64,000 nt of DNA. Source: Eledone cirrhosa (Eukaryota > Mollusca > Cephalopoda > Octopoda > Eledonidae). Shown here in pieces: positions 1 to 11,340 of the stretch; positions within the stretch are counted from its first letter, which is position 1, and each line of letters starts with the position of its first letter. The notes below the pieces were generated by a model. That model did no database searches. It was not told the origin of the DNA and saw only the letters and a list, made by a program, of their open reading frames with translations. The position numbers and the translations under genes were made by a program. The DNA is taken from NCBI GenBank assembly GCA_964016885.1, contig OZ024743.1, forward strand, positions 75,851,240 through 75,915,239. Direction: 5' to 3'.

Positions 1-1112
1 TGGCAAAAAAGTATATTACTAGAAATCCCATATGTTATAAAATAAATAGGATGGGTTGGGGTCTCAATATGTAAACTAAACGACTAATTATGGTTTTTAA
101 AAAATCAAGGGAGACAACCTAGAAAAATTGCCAATTTTTCACCCCCCACACCTATTATTTGGGACCCAAGAGTACATACATGTTGACTGCTCCTAATTGT
201 CAGAAGAATGCTATCTCTTAAATGATCGCCATATACCCCACGCCCCTCATCAGCATGGCAAAACCTAGACCACATCCGGACAAAACTCCAATATGGAACG
301 CAGAGAGTATGGTTGTCAGTGAACCGCATCTGATCCAACACTTTCTGCGGTTACGAAACTAAGGAAATGGTGGTATTTCAATGGCACAATCTTGTGTAAT
401 ATCCAACAGCCACACTGATATATCTGCTGCCTATAAGTATTGCCAAGAATTCAGAGTCTTGACTTGTGCCAGGAAAGCAAAGTACCAAACATACGCAGAA
501 TGAAAAATGATAAGATGGTAAGAGACATCTGTACATCATTGATTATAGAGACAAAAGCTTGTATAACACGAGTATCACGCTTTCAGTCTCTGCCATTATA
601 TCCTGTGCTTATGAGATAGCCGAGCGAAAGACAAACATAACCTGATATATTAGAAAAAAATTGATGCCATATTTGAAATTAGCACCTCAAAATTAGCTAA
701 AAACAACAACAAAATTCAATTGGTCAGCAAAACGTGTGTTGACCAATGACCAGTGCTATCTATAAAGTGTCTCCATTCATAAGGATCATACTGTAGAGCA
801 CCCATCACTATAACAGTCTCGCCACGTGATAGAAAAAAAAACGTATTGTCATTTTTAAACTCAACAGTCCCAAATAACTCAACAGATCTCAAGCTTAGGT
901 CAGCAGAAAAAAAAAGCAACATTTTGTTAAGCAGTGTATTTATCAGGTTTAAACAAGACGACCAGTAATCATGAGAACCACAGGTTTCACTGAGGTCTCC
1001 TTCGTCTAGAAGAATGCCGTAAGATGTCTGCCAGTGTACCATCAACAATATGCCATATATTTAAACATGGATTGGAGCCGCAATTGTGTCATGTAGCTCC
1101 CTAAACTGTTGA
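1..1112. other. non-repetitive AT-rich flank of the satellite array
   Basis: This is the only part of the window not made of the 28-bp repeat. It is AT-rich, with several A-runs on the plus strand, including two of nine bases (833-841 and 907-915). I see no tRNA-like fold, terminal inverted repeat, or transposase or reverse-transcriptase motif. The longest open frames are two short ones on the minus strand (105-341 and 716-1048), discussed separately. There is no clear promoter or polyadenylation context. It may be intergenic or intronic sequence, or a decayed gene fragment. The last bases before the array (CTGTTGA, 1106-1112) already resemble the end of a monomer (GCTGGTGA), so the true edge may lie a few bases further left. 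Confidence 0.85.
716..1048 (-). CDS. doubtful short ORF; possible exon or gene remnant, product not recognised
   Basis: An open frame on the minus strand that ends at TGA (716-718). The maximal frame opens with a TTG codon at 1048; the first ATG is two codons in (1042-1040), giving about 108 residues. Near the C-terminus the translation reads GALQYDPYEWRHFIDSTGHW, which is rich in aromatic residues and looks more protein-like than random AT-rich translation, but I recognise no family. No signal peptide, clear membrane span or catalytic motif is visible. Two nine-base A runs lie inside the frame (poly-T on the coding strand), one encoding the FFF stretch, so a length error there would break it. 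One of these T-runs is followed after about 13 bases by an AG, so a splice acceptor inside the ORF is also conceivable. The satellite lies directly 5' of it. Chance ORF, partial exon and decayed gene are all possible. Confidence 0.15.
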   Translation of the reverse strand: MLMVHWQTSYGILLDEGDLSETCGSHDYWSSCLNLINTLLNKMLLFFSADLSLRSVELFGTVEFKNDNTFFFLSRGETVIVMGALQYDPYEWRHFIDSTGHWSTHVLLTN

Positions 1113-4100
1113 GATCTATTGTATTATATATAGCTGGTGAGGTCTATTGTATTATATATAGCTGGTGAGGTCTATTGTATTATATATAGCTGGTGAGCTC
1201 TATTGTATTATATATAGCTGGTGAGGTCTATTATATTATATATAGCTGGTGAGGTCTATTGTATTATATATAGCTGGTGAGCTCTATTGTATTATATATA
1301 GCTGGTGAGGTCTATTGTATTATATATAGCTAGTGAGGTCTATTGTATTATATATAGCTGGTGAGGTCTATTGTATTATATATAGCTGGTGAAGTCTATT
1401 GTATTATATATAGCTAGTGAGGTCTATTGTATTATATAGAGCTGGTGAGGTCTATTGTATTATATATAGCTAGTGAGGTCTATTGTATTATATATAGCTA
1501 GTGAGGTCTATTGTATTATATATAGCTGGTGAGGTCTATTGTATTATATATAGCTGGTGAAGTCTATTGTATTATATATAGCTAGTGAGGTCTATTGTAT
1601 TATATATAGCTGGTGAAGTCTATTGTATTATATATAGCTGGTGAAGTCTATTGTATTATATATAGCTAGTGAGGTCTATTGTATTATATATAGCTGGTGA
1701 AGTCTATTGTATTATATATAGCTGGTGAAGTCTATTGTATTATATATAGCTAGTGATGTCTATTGTATTATATATAGCTGGTGTGGTCTATTGTAATATA
1801 TATAGCTAGTGAGGTCTATTGTAATATATATAACTGGTGAGGTCTATTGTATTATATATAGCTAGTGAGGTTTATTGTATTATATATAGCTAGTGAGGTC
1901 TATTGTATTATATATAGCTAGTGAGGTCTATTGTATTATATATAGCTAGTGAGGTCTATTGTATTATATATAGATAGTGAGCTCTATTTTATTATATATA
2001 GCTGGTGAAGTCTATTGTATTATATATAGCTAGTGAGGTCTATTGTATTATATATAGCTAGTGAGCTCTATTGTATTATATATAGCAAGTGAGCTCTATT
2101 GTATTATATATAGCTGGTGAAGTCTATTGTATTATATATAGCTAGTGAGGTCTATTGTATTATATATAACTGGTGAGGTCTATTGTATTATATATAGTTA
2201 GTGAGGTCTATTGTATTATATATAGCTGGTGAAGTCTATTGTATTATATATAGCTAGTGAGCTCTATTGTATTATATATAGCTAGTGAGGACTATTGTAT
2301 TATATATAGCTAGTGAGGTCTATTGTATTATATATAGCTAGTGAAGTCTATTGTATTATATATAGCTAGTGAGCTCTATTGTATTATATATAGTTAGTGA
2401 GGTCTATTGTATTATATATAGCTAGTGAAGTCTATTGTATTATATATAGCTGGTGAGGTCTATTATATTATATATAGCTAGTGAGCTCTATTGTATTATA
2501 TATAGTTAGTGAGGTCTATTGTATTATATATAGCTAGTGAAGTCTATTGTATTATATATAGCTAGTGAGCTCTATTGTATTATATATAGCTAGTGAGGTC
2601 TATTGTATTATATAAAGCTAGTGAGGTCTATTGTATTATATATAGCTAGTGAGGTCTATTGTATTATATATAGCTGGTGAAGTCTATTGTATTATATATA
2701 GCTGGTGAACTCTATTGTATTATATATAGCTAGTGAGGTCTATTGTATTGTATATAGCTGGTGAGGTCTATTGTATTATATATAGCTGGTGAACTCTATT
2801 GTATTATATATAGCTAGTGAAGTCTATTGTATTGTATATAGCTAGTGAGGTCTATTGTATTATATATAGCTGGTGAAGTCTATTGTATTATATATAGCTA
2901 GTGAAGTCTATTGTATTATATATAGCTGGTGAGGTCTATTGTATTATATATAGCTAGTGAGGTCTATTGTATTATATATAGCTGGTGAAGTCTATTGTAT
3001 TATATATAGCTAGTGAAGTCTATTGTATTATATATAGCTGGTGAGGTCTATTGTATTATATATAGCTAGTGAGGTCTATTGTATTATATATAGCTGGTGA
3101 GGTCTATTGTATTATATATAGCTAGTGAGGTCTATTGTATTATATATAGCTAGTGAACTCTATTGTATTATATATAGCTAATGAAGTCTATTGTATTATA
3201 TATAGCTAGTGAGGTCTATTGTATTACATATAGCTAGTGAGGTCTATTGTATTATATATAGCTAGTGAGGTCTATTGTATTATATATAGCTGGTGAAGTC
3301 TATTGTATTATATATAGCTAGTGAGCTCTATTGTATTATATATAGCTAGTGAGGTCTATTGTATTATATATAGCTAGTGAGGTCTATTGTATTATATAAA
3401 GCTAGTGAGGTCTATTGTATTATATATAGCTAGTGAGGTCTATTGTATTATATATAGCTGGTGAAGTCTATTGAAATATATATAGCTAGTGAGGTCTATT
3501 GTATTATATATAGCTAGTGAGGTCTATTGTATTATATATAGCTGGTGAAGTCTATTATATAATATATAGCTAGTGAGGTCTATTGTATTATATATAGCTA
3601 GTGAGGTCTATTGTATTATATATAGCTACTGAGGTCTATTGTATTATATATAGCTCGTGAGGTCTATTGTATTATATATAGCTAGAGAGGTCTATTGTAT
3701 TATATATAGCTAGTGAGGTCTATTGTATTATATATAGCTGGTGATGTCTATTGTATTATATATAGCTAGTGAGGTCTATTGTATTATATATAGCTAGTGA
3801 GGTCTATTGTATTATATATAGCTACTGAGGTCTATTGTATTATATATAGCTGGTGATGTCTATTGTATTATATATAGCTAGAGAGGTCTATTGTATTATA
3901 TATAGCTGGTGAGGTCTATTGTATTATATATAGCTGGTGAGGTCTATTGTATTATATATAGCTGGTGAGGTCTATTGTATTATATAAAGCTAGTGAGGTC
4001 TATTGTATTATATAAAGATAGTGATGTCTATTGTATTATATATAGCTGGTGAGGTCTATTGTATTATATAAAGCTAGTGAGGTCTATTGTATTATATATA

Positions 4101-4670
4101 GCTAGAGAGGTCTATTGTATTATATATAGTTAGGTGAGGTCTATTGTATTATATATAACTAGTGAGGTCTATTGTATTATATATAGCTGGTGAGGTCTAT
4201 TGTATTATATAAAGCTAGTGAGGTCTATTGTATTATAAAAAGCTAGTGATGTCTATTGTATTATATATAGCTGGTGAGGTCTATTGTATTATATAAAGCT
4301 AGTGAGGTCTATTGTATTATATATAGCTAGTGAGATCTATTGTATTATATATAGCTAGTGAGGTCTATTGTATTATATATAGCTAGTGTGGTCTATTGTA
4401 TTATATATAGCTAGTGAGGTCTATTGTATTATATATAGCTAGTGTGGTCTATTGTATTATATATAGCTGGTGAGGTCTATTGTATTATATATAGCTAGTG
4501 AGGTCTATTGTATTATATATAGCTAGTGAGATCTATTGTATTATATATAGCTGGTGAGGTCTATTGTATTATATATAGCTAGTGAGGTCTATTGTATTAT
4601 ATATAGCTGGTGAGGTCTATTGTATTATATAAAGCTAGTGAGGTCTATTGTATTATATATAGCTAGTGAG
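1113..4670 (+). repeat. edge zone of simple, phase-keeping monomers
   Basis: From 1113 to 4108 there are 107 consecutive monomers with no net length change: a monomer begins at 1141 and another at 4081, exactly 105 x 28 bp apart. The first length variant is a 29-bp monomer (TAGTTAGGTGA) at about 4109-4137. Variation in this zone is mainly A/G at position 24, and GAAGTC and GAGCTC variants at positions 1-2, with TATAAAGC variants becoming common near its right end. Short four-monomer repeats occur, for example GAGCTC followed by a TAGTTAGTGA monomer at 2371 and again at 2483 (offset 112). Confidence 0.85.
2200..3750 (+). repeat. edge-zone segment also copied at 7.29-8.84 kb
   Basis: Rare markers in this stretch recur in the same order 5,091 bp downstream. 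GCTAATGAAG is at 3177 and 8268, and the TCTATTATATAATATA monomer is at 3551 and 8642. A third copy lies 5,691 bp further on (GCTAATGAAG at 13959), carried by the larger 5.7-kb duplication. This links the edge zone to the interior by block copying rather than monomer-by-monomer change. The ends are approximate because flanking monomers are near consensus. Confidence 0.7.
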
Positions 4671-5983
4671 GTCTATCTTCTTATATATAACTGGTGAGGT
4701 CTATTGTTTTATATATCGCTGGTGAAGTCTATTGTATTATATATAGCTAGTGAGGTCTATTGTATTATATATAGCTAGTGAGGTCTATTGTATTATATAT
4801 ACCTGGTGAGGTCTATTGTATTATATATAGCTAGTGAGGTTTATTGTATTATTTATAACTAGTGAGGTCTATTGTATTATATATACCTGGTGAATGTCTA
4901 TTGTATTATATATAGCTAGTGAGGTCTATTGTATTATATATAGCTGGTGAGGTTTATTGTATTGTATATAGCTGGTGAGGTCTATTGTATTATATATAGC
5001 TGGTGAGGTCTATTGTATTATATATAGCTGGTGAGGTCTATTGTATTATATATAGCTGGTGAGTTCTATCTTATTATATATAACTGGTGAGGTCTATTGT
5101 TTTATATATCGCTGGTGAAGTCAATTGTATTATATATAGCTAGTGAGGTCTATTGTATTATATATAGCTAGTGAGGTCTATTGTATTATATATAGCTGGT
5201 GAGGTCTATTGTATTATATATAGCTGGTGAGCTTTATTGTATTATATATGGCTAGTCATGTCTATTGTATTATATATAGCTGTTGAGGTCTATTGTATTA
5301 TATATAACTAGTGAGGTCTATTGTATTATATATAGCTGCTCTATTGTATTATATATAGCAGGTGAGGTCTATTGTATTATATATAGCTTGTGAGGTCTAT
5401 TGTATTATATATAGCTGGTGAGGTCTATTGTATTATATAAAGCTAGTGAGGTCTATTGTATTATATATAGCTGGTGCTGTCTATTGTATTATATATAGCT
5501 GGTGAGGTCTATTGTATTATATATAGCTAGAGAGGTCTATTGTATTATATATAGCTGATGAGGTCTATTGTATTATATAAAGCTAGTGAGATCTATTGTA
5601 TTATATATAGTTAGGTGATGTCTATTGTATCATATATAGCTGGTGCTGTCTATTGTATTATATATAGCTGGTGAGGTCTATTGTATTATATATAGCTAGT
5701 GAGGTCTATTGTATTATATATAGCTGGTGAGGTCTATTGTATTATATAAAGCTAGTGAGGTCTATTGTATTATATATAGCTGGAGAGGTCTATTGTATTA
5801 TATATAGCTGGTGAGGTCTATTGTATTATATATAGCTAGTGAGGTCTATTGTATTATATATAGCTAGTGATGTCTATTGTATTATATATAGCTGGTGAGG
5901 TCTATTGTATTATATATAGCTGGTGAGGTCTATTGTATTATATAAAGCTAGTGAGGTCTATTGTATTATATATAGCTAGTGAG
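4671..5983 (+). repeat. 1,313-bp higher-order cassette, first copy
   Basis: The unit opens with the distinctive monomer GTCTATCTTCTTATATA followed by one with TTTTATATATCGCTGG. Further markers inside it are a TGAATGTC insertion, a GTCATGTC monomer, a 23-bp GCTGCTCTATTG monomer (5335) and GGTGCTGTC. The same opening recurs at 5984, and GCTGCTCT recurs at 6648, both exactly 1,313 bp on. This equals 47 monomers minus 3 bp from length variants. Further starts are at 8977, 11703 and 14668. Confidence 0.85.
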
Positions 5984-8900
5984 GTCTATCTTCTTATATA
6001 TAACTGGTGAGGTCTATTGTTTTATATATCGCTGGTGAAGTCTATTGTATTATATATAGCTAGTGAGGTCTATTGTATTATATATAGCTAGTGAGGTCTA
6101 TTGTATTATATATACCTGGTGAGGTCTATTGTATTATATATAGCTAGTGAGGTTTATTGTATTATTTATAACTAGTGAGGTCTATTGTATTATATATACC
6201 TGGTGAATGTCTATTGTATTATATATAGCTAGTGAGGTCTATTGTATTATATATAGCTGGTGAGGTTTATTGTATTGTATATAGCTGGTGAGGTCTATTG
6301 TATTATATATAGCTGGTGAGGTCTATTGTATTATATATAGCTGGTGAGGTCTATTGTATTATATATAGCTGGTGAGTTCTATCTTATTATATATAACTGG
6401 TGAGGTCTATTGTTTTATATATCGCTGGTGAAGTCAATTGTATTATATATAGCTAGTGAGGTCTATTGTATTATATATAGCTAGTGAGGTCTATTGTATT
6501 ATATATAGCTGGTGAGGTCTATTGTATTATATATAGCTGGTGAGCTTTATTGTATTATATATGGCTAGTCATGTCTATTGTATTATATATAGCTGTTGAG
6601 GTCTATTGTATTATATATAACTAGTGAGGTCTATTGTATTATATATAGCTGCTCTATTGTATTATATATAGCAGGTGAGGTCTATTGTATTATATATAGC
6701 TTGTGAGGTCTATTGTATTATATATAGCTGGTGAGGTCTATTGTATTATATAAAGCTAGTGAGGTCTATTGTATTATATATAGCTGGTGCTGTCTATTGT
6801 ATTATATATAGCTGGTGAGGTCTATTGTATTATATATAGCTAGAGAGGTCTATTGTATTATATATAGCTGATGAGGTCTATTGTATTATATAAAGCTAGT
6901 GAGATCTATTGTATTATATATAGTTAGGTGATGTCTATTGTATCATATATAGCTGGTGCTGTCTATTGTATTATATATAGCTGGTGAGGTCTATTGTATT
7001 ATATATAGCTAGTGAGGTCTATTGTATTATATATAGCTGGTGAGGTCTATTGTATTATATAAAGCTAGTGAGGTCTATTGTATTATATATAGCTGGTGAG
7101 GTCTATTGTATTATATATAGCTGGTGAGGTCTATTGTATTATATATAGCTAGTGAGGTCTATTGTATTATATATAGCTAGTGATGTCTATTGTATTATAT
7201 ATAGCTGGTGAGGTCTATTGTATTATATATATCTGTTGAGGTCTATTGTATTATATATAGCTAGTGAGGTCTATTGTATTATATATAGCTAGTGAGGTCT
7301 ATTGTATTATATATAGCTGGTGAAGTCTATTGTATTATATATAGCTAGTGAGGTCTATTGTATTATATATAGCTGGTGAGCTCTATTGTATTATATATAG
7401 TTAGTGAGGTCTATTGTATTATATATAGCTAGTGAAGTCTATTGTATTATATATAGCTAGTGAGCTCTATTGTATTATATATAGTTAGTGAGGTCTATTG
7501 TATTATATATAGCTAGTGAAGTCTATTGTATTATATATAGCTGGTGAGGTCTATTATATTATATATAGCTAGTGAGCTCTATTGTATTATATATAGTTAG
7601 TGAGGTCTATTGTATTATATATAGCTAGTGAAGTCTATTGTATTATATATAGCTAGTGAGCTCTATTGTATTATATATAGCTAGTGAGGTCTATTGTATT
7701 ATATAAAGCTAGTGAGGTCTATTGTATTATATATAGCTAGTGAGGTCTATTGTATTATATATAGCTGGTGAAGTCTATTGTATTATATATAGCTGGTGAA
7801 CTCTATTGTATTATATATAGCTAGTGAGGTCTATTGTATTGTATATAGCTGGTGAGGTCTATTGTATTATATATAGCTGGTGAACTCTATTGTATTATAT
7901 ATAGCTAGTGAAGTCTATTGTATTGTATATAGCTAGTGAGGTCTATTGTATTATATATAGCTGGTGAAGTCTATTGTATTATATATAGCTAGTGAAGTCT
8001 ATTGTATTATATATAGCTGGTGAGGTCTATTGTATTATATATAGCTAGTGAGGTCTATTGTATTATATATAGCTGGTGAAGTCTATTGTATTATATATAG
8101 CTAGTGAAGTCTATTGTATTATATATAGCTGGTGAGGTCTATTGTATTATATATAGCTAGTGAGGTCTATTGTATTATATATAGCTGGTGAGGTCTATTG
8201 TATTATATATAGCTAGTGAGGTCTATTGTATTATATATAGCTAGTGAACTCTATTGTATTATATATAGCTAATGAAGTCTATTGTATTATATATAGCTAG
8301 TGAGGTCTATTGTATTACATATAGCTAGTGAGGTCTATTGTATTATATATAGCTAGTGAGGTCTATTGTATTATATATAGCTGGTGAAGTCTATTGAATT
8401 ATATATAGCTAGTGAGCTCTATTGTATTATATATAGCTAGTGAGGTCTATTGTATTATATATAGCTAGTGAGGTCTATTGTATTATATAAAGCTAGTGAG
8501 GTCTATTGTATTATATATAGCTAGTGAGGTCTATTGTATTATATATAGCTGGTGAAGTCTATTGAAATATATATAGCTAGTGAGGTCTATTGTATTATAT
8601 ATAGCTAGTGAGGTCTATTGTATTATATATAGCTGGTGAAGTCTATTATATAATATATAGCTAGTGAGGTCTATTGTATTATATATAGCTAGTGAGGTCT
8701 ATTGTATTATATATAGCTACTGAGGTCTATTGTATTATATATAGCTCGTGAGGTCTATTGTATTATATATAGCTAGAGAGGTCTATTGTATTATATATAG
8801 CTAGTGAGGTCTATTGTATTATATATAGCTGGTGATGTCTATTGTATTATATATAGCTGGTGAGGTCTATTGTATTATATATAGCTAGTGAGGTCTATTG

Positions 8901-11340
8901 TATTATATATAGCTGGTGAGGTCTATTGTATTATATAAAGCTAGTGAGGTCTATTGTATTATATATAGCTAGTGAGGTCTATCTTCTTATATATAACTGG
9001 TGAGGTCTATTGTTTTATATATCGCTGGTGAAGTCTATTGTATTATATATAGCTAGTGAGGTCTATTGTATTATATATAGCTAGTGAGGTCTATTGTATT
9101 ATATATACCTGGTGAGGTCTATTGTATTATATATAGCTAGTGAGGTTTATTGTATTATATATAACTAGTGAGGTCTATTGTATTATATATACCTGGTGAA
9201 TGTCTATTGTATTATATATAGCTAGTGAGGTCTATTGTATTATATATAGCTGGTGAGGTTTATTGTATTGTATATAGCTGGTGAGGTCTATTGTATTATA
9301 TATAGCTGGTGAGGTCTATTGTATTATATATAGCTGGTGAGGTCTATTGTATTATATATAGCTGGTGAGTTCTATCTTATTATATATAACTGGTGAGGTC
9401 TATTGTTTTATATATCGCTGGTGAAGTCAATTGTATTATATATAGCTAGTGAGGTCTATTGTATTATATATAGCTAGTGAGGTCTATTGTATTATATATA
9501 GCTGGTGAGGTCTATTGTATTATATATAGCTGGTGAGCTTTATTGTATTATATATGGCTAGTCATGTCTATTGTATTATATATAGCTGTTGAGGTCTATT
9601 GTATTATATATAACTAGTGAGGTCTATTGTATTATATATAGCTGCTCTATTGTATTATATATAGCAGGTGAGGTCTATTGTATTATATATAGCTTGTGAG
9701 GTCTATTGTATTATATATAGCTGGTGAGGTCTATTGTATTATATAAAGCTAGTGAGGTCTATTGTATTATATATAGCTGGTGCTGTCTATTGTATTACAT
9801 ATAGCTGGTGAGGTCTATTGTATTATATATAGCTAGAGAGGTCTATTGTATTATATATAGCTGATGAGGTCTATTGTATTATATAAAGCTAGTGAGGTCT
9901 ATTGTATTATATATAGTTAGGTGATGTCTATTGTATCATATATAGCTGGTGCTGTCTATTGTATTATATATAGCTGGTGAGGTCTATTGTATTATATATA
10001 GCTAGTGAGGTCTATTGTATTATATATAGCTGGTGAGGTCTATTGTATTATATAAAGCTAGTGAGGTCTATTGTATTATATATAGCTGGTGAGGTCTATT
10101 GTATTATATATAGCTAGTGAGGTCTATTGTATTATATATAGCTAGTGATGTCTATTGTATTATATATAGCTGGTGAGGTCTATTGTATTATATATAGCTG
10201 TTGAGGTCTATTGTATTATATATAGCTAGTGAGGTCTATTGTATTATATATAGCTAGTGAGGTCTATTGTATTATATATAGCTGGTGAAGTCTATTGTAT
10301 TATATATAGCTAGTGAGGTCTATTGTATTATATATAGCTGGTGAGGTCTATAGTATTATATATAGCTGGTGAAGTCTATTGTATTATATATAGCTGGTGA
10401 GGTCCATTGTATTATATATAGCTGGTGAGGTCTATTGTATTATATATAGCTAGAGAGGTCTATTGTATTATATATAGCTAGTGAGGTCTATTGTATTATA
10501 TATTTCTGGTCTATTGTATTATATATAACTGGTGAGGTCTATTGTATTATATATAGCTGGTGAAGTCTATTGTATTATATATAGCTAGTGAGGTCTATTG
10601 TATTATATATAGCTGGTGAGGTCTATTGTATTATATATAGCTAGTGAGGTTTATCGTATTATATATAGCTAGAGAGGTCTATTGTATTATATATAGCTAG
10701 TGAGGTCTATTGTATTATATATAGCTGGTGAGGTCTATTGTATTATATATAGCTGGTGAGGTCTATTGTATTATATATAGCTAGAGAGGTCTACTGTATT
10801 ATATATAGCTGGTGAGGTCTATTGTATTATATATAGCTGGTGAGGTCTATTGTATTATATATAGCTAGAGAGGTCTATTGTATTATATATAGCTAGTGAG
10901 GTCTATTGTATTATATATTTCTGGTTTATTGTATTATATATAACTGGTGAGGTCTATTGTATTATATATAGCTGGTGAAGTCTATTGTATTATATATAGC
11001 TGGTGAGGTCTATTGTATTATATATAGCTGGTGAGGTCTATTGTATTATATATAGCTGGTGAAGTCTATTGTATTATATATTGCTGGTGAGGTATATTGT
11101 ATTATATATTGCTGGTGAGGTCTTTTGTATTATAAATAGCTAGTGAGGTCTATTGTATTATATATAGCTGGTGAGGTCTATTGTATTATATATAGCTAGT
11201 GAGGTCTACTGTATTATATATAGCTAGTGAGGTCTATTGTATTATATATAGCTATTGAGGTCTATTGTATTATATATTGCTGGTGATGTCTATTGTATTA
11301 TATATAACTGGTGAGGTCTATTGTATTATATATTGCTGGT
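5622..11340 (+). repeat. 5.7-kb tandem superrepeat, copy 1 (5,719 bp)
   Basis: Starting at CTATTGTATCATATATAGC (5622), the block contains the second 1,313-bp cassette, a copy of the edge-zone segment, a third cassette from 8977, and a tail with TATTTCTGGT and TATTGCTGG monomers. Everything then restarts at 11341 with the same CTATTGTATC monomer. Marker pairs at offset 5,719 (5984 and 11703) and later 5,691 (8268 and 13959; 8977 and 14668; GTCTATAG at 10346 and 16037) define the pair. Confidence 0.85.
5984..7230 (+). repeat. 1,313-bp higher-order cassette, second copy (tandem with the first)
   Basis: It follows the first copy head to tail and repeats its rare monomers in order, including TATCTTCTTATATA, the TGAATGTC monomer and the 23-bp monomer at 6648. 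Around 7.23 kb it gives way to edge-zone type sequence (GAAGTC and GAGCTC variants), so the copy is slightly short or merges into the next block. The corresponding stretch in the later duplicate starts at 11703. Confidence 0.75.

Noticed and set aside
105..341. 78-codon minus-strand open frame in the flank
   Set aside because: It opens with GTG, and the first ATG (329-327) leaves about 74 residues. I see no recognisable motif, family or gene context, and its length is within chance expectation.
1..1112. Transposable element fragment in the flank
   Set aside because: No terminal repeats, target-site duplication or transposase/reverse-transcriptase motif could be seen. The A-runs alone are not enough to call a retroelement tail.
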